This document shows positions 59,663 to 64,000 of a DNA stretch of 64,000 nucleotides, one piece after another; the stretch's first letter is position 1, and each line of letters starts with the position of its first letter. The notes under the pieces were generated by a model. It saw only the letters and a program-made list of their open reading frames with translations, made no database searches and was not told the origin of the DNA. Made by a program: the position numbers and the translations under genes. Source of the stretch: an uncultured Clostridium sp. (lineage in GTDB: Bacteria; Bacillota; Clostridia; Lachnospirales; Lachnospiraceae); the NCBI RefSeq assembly GCF_900547735.1, contig NZ_URHZ01000015.1, positions 1-64,000 on the forward strand, in the 5' to 3' direction.

Positions 59663-60242
59663 CGATAACAGGGACATCCTCTATACTCTGGAGCAGATTT
59701 TTAATTTTCAGGGATGGAGGCCTCTGCTGGCCGCCGGATATGAGGAGGCGGAGAAATACATAAAGAAAGAAAAAATAGACCTGATCCTGGTAGATTACCA
59801 CATGCCGGGGGTAGATGGGATATCCGCAGTGAAGGAAATCCGGAAAAAACTGCCCAAGGTTCCGATTATCGTTCTGACAATCGAGGAGGAAGAGCATATC
59901 GTGTCCAGGTTTATGAATGCCGGGGCAAATGACTATTCCCTGAAGCCGATTAAGGCGGTGGATCTGATTTCCAGAATCAAGGTTCATCTCCAGTATCACG
60001 AGAAAAGCCAGTATTATGAGAGTTACGACAAGGGGATCAGCAAGGTGACGCTTCAGAAAATTGAGGATCAGATGAAGGGGATCACGGAGTTCCTGGATAT
60101 CGATATGCTGGAGGATATTACGCAGATTAAGAAGAAGACCCTGTACCGCTATTTGCAGTATCTTGTAAAAGAAGGCAGGGTGGAACAGCAGTATTCCTAT
60201 GGCGACATGGGCCGTCCGAGGACGCTGTACCGATGGATTTAA
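59631..60242 (+). CDS. Response regulator with C-terminal helix-turn-helix
   Basis: A 203-residue regulator. The receiver (1 to about 125) has acidic pair DDN, phospho-Asp in LILVDYHMPGVDG, Thr in VLTIE and Lys in YSLKPIKA. The C-terminus is a winged-helix domain (VTLQKIEDQM ... TQIKKKTLYRYLQYLVKEGRVEQQYSYGDMGRPRTLYRWI), resembling the DcuR/CitB output class more than OmpR or NarL. It overlaps the kinase gene. Target genes unknown. A terminator follows directly. Confidence 0.93.
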   Translation: MESMKTILAIDDNRDILYTLEQIFNFQGWRPLLAAGYEEAEKYIKKEKIDLILVDYHMPGVDGISAVKEIRKKLPKVPIIVLTIEEEEHIVSRFMNAGANDYSLKPIKAVDLISRIKVHLQYHEKSQYYESYDKGISKVTLQKIEDQMKGITEFLDIDMLEDITQIKKKTLYRYLQYLVKEGRVEQQYSYGDMGRPRTLYRWI

Positions 60243-60246
60243 CGGG

Positions 60247-60284
60247 AAATCCCTCCGTAGCGGAAGCTACAGGGGGATTTTTCT
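60247..60284. terminator. Convergent terminator between response regulator and pgsW
   Basis: AAATCCCT..GTAGC and GCTAC.GGGGGATTT around a GGAA loop, then TTCTG. It lies partly within the pgsW 3' end. Confidence 0.82.
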
Positions 60285-61334
60285 GTGGGGGTAATGTTTG
60301 GCCGCCCAGACAAGCAGAAACAGGCCGACGGCCACGAGAGCGGCGGCCAGGGGCAGGTTATACTGCCATGTTTCATAAACGCCGCCTTCCCCTGCGGCCG
60401 GAACCGGCGAGGGATCAAAGGGAAGACCATAGGATGGCAGCAGGCCCTTCATGTTCAGGAGATGGATGACCGGAATTTCTTTATTCAGGAAGAGAGGAAT
60501 CAGGCCGTGGCCCTTTACCTCAGCCCTGCCGGGCCTTATGATGCCGTTTGCCGCAGAAACCATCTCGGTTCCGCCTCCGAAGGACATGAGATTGCCCCCG
60601 GCGTTGATAAAGCAGGCAGGTTCACCCCCGTCCTCATAGATGGACAGCCGGGCGTTTATATTTTCCTCCAGATCTTCGTAATACAGGAACCGGTAACCAT
60701 AGCCGGACAGCCGGGCCGTAATGGAATCCTTTACATCCTGCGGCATCTCCCTGCCGATGTCGTCCTGCCCTCCCAGGGAAAAACAGGAGGAGTGATTTGA
60801 CAGGTACTGATGCTCCAGCAGAAAATGTTCCATGTCCAGATAAGTAAAATCGGGCAGGTTCGCCCCGTAGGTGGACGCGCCCACCGAATTCATGACGGAG
60901 CCTTTGAGGTCCATGGCGTCCAGCGCACAGAGAACGGCGATGTTTAAGCAGGGAAAGGACGAGGACAGGTTTACCGCAACGGTATCGCCCTGTTTTACGC
61001 CGCACTGCGTCAGCATATCCACCACCATGGCGGCGGTATTGGGATTTGTCGTCGAGCGCTTGGATTCCAGGCTGCCGAGGGTGGTCGTGATTTCCGTGTA
61101 GGATTCCCCGATCATACCGGTGGCGTTCGGGTCGTCGATGGGAGAAATTTTATATCCGCGGTTCTGCTTTTCTTCTTTCAGGGCGGACAGAGCACGTTCC
61201 ATCCGGGTTGAAGCGTCCAGCATCACAGCCGCATTTTCTTTTTTGGTCAGTGTTTTCGTCTGTTCCAGGAGCAGAAGGGAGCAGAGAAGAAAGAAGAAAA
61301 CGATCAGGAAACGCCAGTATTGTTTCAGTTTCAT
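60267..61334 (-). CDS. pgsW: Poly-gamma-glutamate system protein PgsW
   Basis: A 355-residue protein matching the PgsW-type family that accompanies PgsB/PgsC. N-terminal membrane helix (WRFLIVFFFLLCSLLLLE), a long extracytoplasmic domain (TTLGSLESKRSTTNPNTAAMVVDML, INAGGNLMSFGGG, VIHLLNMKGLLPSYGLPFDP), and a C-terminal helix (LAAALVAVGLFLLVWAA) with a basic tail. The precise role in polymer making or export is unknown. It is third in pgsB-pgsC-pgsW. GAGGTAG precedes the ATG. Confidence 0.85.
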   Translation of the reverse strand: MKLKQYWRFLIVFFFLLCSLLLLEQTKTLTKKENAAVMLDASTRMERALSALKEEKQNRGYKISPIDDPNATGMIGESYTEITTTLGSLESKRSTTNPNTAAMVVDMLTQCGVKQGDTVAVNLSSSFPCLNIAVLCALDAMDLKGSVMNSVGASTYGANLPDFTYLDMEHFLLEHQYLSNHSSCFSLGGQDDIGREMPQDVKDSITARLSGYGYRFLYYEDLEENINARLSIYEDGGEPACFINAGGNLMSFGGGTEMVSAANGIIRPGRAEVKGHGLIPLFLNKEIPVIHLLNMKGLLPSYGLPFDPSPVPAAGEGGVYETWQYNLPLAAALVAVGLFLLVWAAKHYPHRKIPL

Positions 61335-61370
61335 TAAACTACCTCACATGTTTGGGACGCCCGTAAAGGG

Positions 61371-61778
61371 CTATCTCACGATTATGTAGATCAGGCGCGT
61401 CAGCAGCGTCACGATGCCAAGGCCCGTCAGCGTCTTCGGAACACCCTGCTTCTCCATGTCACGGCCCAGGATTCCGGGAATGAGGCTGCCGATTGAAAAG
61501 GCGGCTCCGGCGCCCAGGAAACCAAACAGAAATTTGAGCAGAACTCCGGTCATAACATAGACGGCATAGCGCCTCCGGCCGTACAGAATCATATATTTGG
61601 ACATGAAGTGGACGATGACCATGCACAGAAGGGAGAGGATTACCGTTCCGAGCAGCCGTTTCCAGTCATAGGCATACATGGCAAAATAGGCGGGAACAAT
61701 GATTCCGCCGGGAGACAGGTCGGTCAGTTCCGTGAACAGCAGACTTAAAAAGATTCCCAAAAGAAGGATATCATTCAT
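61371..61778 (-). CDS. pgsC: Poly-gamma-glutamate biosynthesis membrane protein PgsC/CapC
   Basis: A 135-residue protein with four membrane helices and the PgsC signature near the start (FTELTDLSPGGIIVPAYFA). It partners PgsB in making poly-gamma-glutamate at the membrane. It starts 8 bases inside the end of pgsB. The 36-base gap to pgsW supports one transcript. The usual third gene pgsA/capA is not here. Confidence 0.92.
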   Translation of the reverse strand: MNDILLLGIFLSLLFTELTDLSPGGIIVPAYFAMYAYDWKRLLGTVILSLLCMVIVHFMSKYMILYGRRRYAVYVMTGVLLKFLFGFLGAGAAFSIGSLIPGILGRDMEKQGVPKTLTGLGIVTLLTRLIYIIVR

Positions 61779-62889
61779 TGCGGCTACCTCGCTCTTCTAA
61801 AGATTGTTCTTCCAGTGATTTTATCATCTCGTACCCGGGCCCTTTAATATTGCCGATTCCGATGAGCAGGGACCCGGCCGGTAAATTAAGGCAGTCTTTG
61901 TAATTGGGAGTCACCCTGAGATCGGTCAGCCCGGCTTTGGAGAAAAGGCGCTTTGGAAGAAATGCTCCTTTTCCGGTCAGGAATACCGGCGAATTTTTAT
62001 AGTGCGGAAAAAAATACCGGGCAAACAGGAGGGCGCGGTCGGGTCTGTCTTCTCTGTGGTTATAGAGAAAATAGATACCGGAATACCCGTTTCCCGCGTC
62101 CTCCACATTATTTCTGGTGGATTGTGGATCATTGGCGGAAAAAAGGTTGAGAAAGTGGAAAACTTCCCCGCTCCTGTTGGTTATCGGGTAAATCCGCTTC
62201 GTCCCGAAGTCTTCTTTCACATTGGATAGGCTCTTTGCAAATTCCTCTTCCGTAACCCCGAGAGAGGCGGAAACCTCCCTGGCAATCGAGATATTCTCCT
62301 CCGCCACGCAACCGGAAGGACAAAAGACAAGCCGGCAGTCACGCTCTCTGCACTTCTTCTCAAACATGGCGGCGGCATTCCGATCAGCCGTATAAAGCGT
62401 CCCATGTTCAGGAATCGTCGAGGACAGGGAAGCAGCTATTTCTTCCAGAGAGTCCCCCATTTCAAAAATATGGTCATAACGGACATTGGTAATCACCGTA
62501 ATATTACTTCTCACGATCTGTTCCTGTGCAATCTTCTGAAGCTCCGGATTAACGGCCATACATTCCAGGACAAGAACCTCCGCCCCTTCCCTGCGGGCCA
62601 GGCGGATAATACGGAGCTGTTCATGAATATTGGCAGGCCCCAGCCGCCTGACGGGAGTCTCCCGTCCATCCGCATGAATCATCATCGCATCGGTGCCGGT
62701 CGTCTTCGTAAAAACCTTATACCGGCTCCTCAATGCAGCGTCAATATACCGGCAGGTAGAAGTTTTCCCCCGAATCCCATTCACATGAATCACAGCCTTA
62801 AAAGAAGCCAGACAAGCGCGGTTAATCCTGTTTTCAATCACAAAATACAAAATCATAACCGTAAAAAATCCAACAAAAACCCCCATCAT
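61771..62889 (-). CDS. pgsB: Poly-gamma-glutamate synthase PgsB/CapB
   Basis: The amide ligase that polymerises glutamate. From ATG 62889 the protein is 372 residues: a membrane helix (about 1-20, MMGVFVGFFTVMILYFVIE), ATP-binding HVNGIRGKTST (about 36-46), TKTTGTDA, ECMAVNPELQ and NVRYDHIFEMG. These are Mur-ligase-like and typical of CapB. The open frame runs to 63171 but reads through unrelated sequence. AGGGGGTGTG before 62889/62886 marks the start. It is somewhat shorter than the usual 390 or so. Confidence 0.93.
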   Translation of the reverse strand: MMGVFVGFFTVMILYFVIENRINRACLASFKAVIHVNGIRGKTSTCRYIDAALRSRYKVFTKTTGTDAMMIHADGRETPVRRLGPANIHEQLRIIRLARREGAEVLVLECMAVNPELQKIAQEQIVRSNITVITNVRYDHIFEMGDSLEEIAASLSSTIPEHGTLYTADRNAAAMFEKKCRERDCRLVFCPSGCVAEENISIAREVSASLGVTEEEFAKSLSNVKEDFGTKRIYPITNRSGEVFHFLNLFSANDPQSTRNNVEDAGNGYSGIYFLYNHREDRPDRALLFARYFFPHYKNSPVFLTGKGAFLPKRLFSKAGLTDLRVTPNYKDCLNLPAGSLLIGIGNIKGPGYEMIKSLEEQSLEERGSRNE

Positions 62890-63194
62890 CACACCCCCTG
62901 CCATATTACATCGGGGATTTTCACGAAAAACAGGTGAAAACACCTCGCGGAATACATCCCGAGTGAACCGTAACATTACATCCCCTATTCCTTCCATCAT
63001 ATCAGCAAAATCCCCAAAAATCAAAAAGAACCGCCCAAACCGGCAGAGAGAAATATGAGAAAAAAAGAAAGGGAGGTACGCCCCCACGAGCTCCCCCATG
63101 ACACTTATCCCAACCCGGAAGCCCCCTCCGGCCGCGACAATACGCCCACTCCACTTGAGAGGGAGAGACAATCAGCGGTGGCAGGCAGGAGCCT

Positions 63195-63600
63195 GATGGT
63201 GACCGACAACCTCCGGCGTCTTCAGTCCCCTCAAAATGTACCCGGGGGAAGGAGGGGGAAAACATTCCGCAGGGGACCTTGGAATCCGCCGCTGCTTGCT
63301 GAGGTATTATCGAAGCTAGAGCATGTCTGAAAATTCATTCCCGCCATCTGCACGCCCCACTTCGCGGCATATTTTGTCCCGATTCAGTCAGCGTAGCCCA
63401 CTACGCCTCCTTCATCGCGGCAAAATCTCCCACAAAGTGTGACGTCCATCTGACGGAAAGCAATTTTCAAACATGCTCTAGCAGACGCTGCGCATTCCAC
63501 AAGCGGGAGCGAGTCCCCGTAGGAATCTTTTCCGCCCGGATTCCCCCTCAACGACTCCCATCCCGGGGACTGAAGACTCACAACCTCCCCTCTCACCATC
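63195..63600. repeat. Fold-back intergenic repeat, copy B, interrupted
   Basis: Ends GATGGTGA (63195-63202) / TCACCATC (63593-63600) and GTCTTCAGTCCCC (63218-63230) / GGGGACTGAAGAC (63565-63577). Read on the minus strand its two halves align with copy A at 53410-53606, for example ATTCCTACGGGGACTC and CCAAGGTCCCC. The middle is occupied by a separate 168-bp element. Confidence 0.82.
63315..63482. mobile_element. MITE-like element inserted in repeat copy B
   Basis: Terminal inverted repeats of 21 bp, starting GCTAGAGCATGT and matching at 20 of 21 positions, bound a 168-bp segment without a gene. CTAG flanks both ends and could be a 4-bp target duplication (uncertain because it is itself palindromic). 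Inside, CGTAG/CTACG and ATTTTG/CAAAAT stems point to a strongly folded sequence. Copy A at 53.5 kb lacks this segment and shows the uninterrupted form. Confidence 0.75.
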
Positions 63601-63688
63601 ACTCCCACCCCCCACCGCGTCCTCCCAATCAACTAAAAGTAAAACTTGAACAAATTTCTCTCCCGTTTGCGAGAAAAATGGGAAAAAA

Positions 63689-63717
63689 TAGACAAAACAG
63701 TTTCGCATGGTTATCAT
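63689..63717 (+). promoter_or_regulatory. Promoter of the partial lipoprotein gene
   Basis: TAGACA (63689-63694), 17-bp spacer, TATCAT (63712-63717). Confidence 0.6.
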
Positions 63718-63761
63718 AACCTTATCAACTTTTTAATGGGAACAGGAAAAGGAGGAAATTT

Positions 63762-64000
63762 ATGAGAAAGTCTAAAAAACTTATTGCCCTCTCAATGGCA
63801 GCCCTGATGGCGGTCATGACAGGATGCTCCGGCGGTCAGACAGCTTCGACCCAGGCCGAAAGCGCAGCAGAGACAAAACCGGCGGAATCGGCGGCCGAGA
63901 CGACAGGAACCGGAGAAGGTGAAGCAGTTTCTGCCGGAAACCGCGTGACTGACGGAGAGGGATGGTACCTTTGGGATGAAAACGGTAATCTGACCCTGGA
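63762..64000 (+). CDS. Lipoprotein, probably a solute-binding protein (partial, runs off the window)
   Basis: The first 79 codons of a gene behind AAAAGGAGGAAATTT. A lipoprotein signal peptide (MRKSKKLIALSMAALMAVM with lipobox MTGC) is followed by a Ala/Glu/Thr-rich linker and the start of a folded part (GEGWYLWDENGNL). This layout is that of extracellular solute-binding lipoproteins of ABC importers, but the window ends before any diagnostic domain. Confidence 0.8.
   Translation, partial: MRKSKKLIALSMAALMAVMTGCSGGQTASTQAESAAETKPAESAAETTGTGEGEAVSAGNRVTDGEGWYLWDENGNLTL

Larger units (their letters stand above)
62890..63761. other. Long intergenic region between pgsB and a lipoprotein gene
   Basis: Contains no supported gene. 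The left part (62890-63190) should hold the minus-strand pgsB promoter, not identified with confidence. The centre holds a fold-back repeat split by a MITE-like insert, and the right end the promoter of the lipoprotein gene. Open frames here are produced by the GC-rich repeat. Confidence 0.75.

Noticed and set aside
62890..63171. N-terminal extension of pgsB up to 63171
   Set aside because: The extra residues show no PgsB homology, and a good ribosome site directly precedes the ATG pair at 62889/62886.
63055..63330. 91-codon frame and other frames in the pgsB-lipoprotein gap
   Set aside because: They lie in GC-rich fold-back repeat sequence, lack start signals and encode Pro/Arg-rich nonsense.

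Overview
The window looks like chromosome from a Gram-positive anaerobe of the class Clostridia, most probably a Lachnospiraceae-type gut bacterium (relatives of Clostridium symbiosum, Enterocloster or Lachnoclostridium). This is inference from gene content. The evidence is strong AGGAGG ribosome sites, consensus 17-bp-spacer sigma-A promoters, [FeFe]-hydrogenase maturases, a TPP-riboswitch thi operon, the gdpP-rplI-dnaB and rpsF-ssb-rpsR orders, MecA, ferredoxins, TRAP and ECF transporters, and many long hairpin terminators. No rRNA, tRNA, CRISPR array, phage or transposase gene was seen.

Layout. 0-2.6 kb: a decaying 17-bp tandem repeat, a sirtuin, DUF951 and the rpsF-ssb-rpsR operon. 2.6-5.4 kb (-): an OpuC/EgtU-type ABC importer. 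5.8-9.9 kb: TM1266-family regulator and the HydE, HydG, HydF maturases. 9.9-11.6 kb: bioB-bioY behind a BirA-type operator that overlaps a consensus promoter. 11.9-15.8 kb: MarR regulator, PLP C-S lyase, amino-acid permease and DUF1847, with an AT-rich palindrome after the promoter. 16-18.7 kb: cytidylate-kinase-like protein, a YmaF protein with six HxH motifs, and an N-acyl-D-amino-acid deacylase-like amidohydrolase. 18.8-23.4 kb (-): thiC-thiW-thiM-thiE-thiD under a TPP riboswitch. 23.4-23.9 kb: twin tandem non-coding units that look like paralogous small RNAs. 24-26.4 kb (-): secreted protein, ECF sigma factor with a DUF4367 anti-sigma-like partner, and a small unknown gene. 26.6-30.5 kb: gdpP-rplI-dnaB. 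31.6-37.9 kb: a TAXI-TRAP transporter operon with a LytS/LytTR two-component system. 38-43.4 kb: an autoregulated-looking regulator divergent from a DcuC transporter, an M20 peptidase and a malic enzyme. 43.5-47.9 kb: single genes (nitroreductase, MerR-like, glutamine-amidotransferase-like hydrolase, ferredoxin, DUF1858, MecA). 48-53.4 kb: TetR divergent from an MMPL exporter and a long secreted coiled-coil protein. 53.4-56.2 kb: a fold-back repeat, then a kinase/P-loop gene cluster with abnormal start codons. 56.3-60.2 kb: GH18 protein and a histidine kinase/response regulator pair. 60.3-62.9 kb (-): poly-gamma-glutamate genes pgsB-pgsC-pgsW. 62.9-64 kb: a second fold-back repeat split by a MITE-like element, then the start of a lipoprotein gene that runs off the window.

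How the parts connect. Several units are self-contained circuits in which regulator, operator and target can all be read: BirA box with bioBY, TPP aptamer with terminator before thiC, TetR operator across face-to-face promoters, and a palindrome on the -10 box of the 39.4-kb regulator. The least-described parts are the twin small RNAs, the kinase/P-loop cluster, the MMPL plus coiled-coil export pair, and the DcuC-peptidase-malic enzyme module. Functions given for these are inference.
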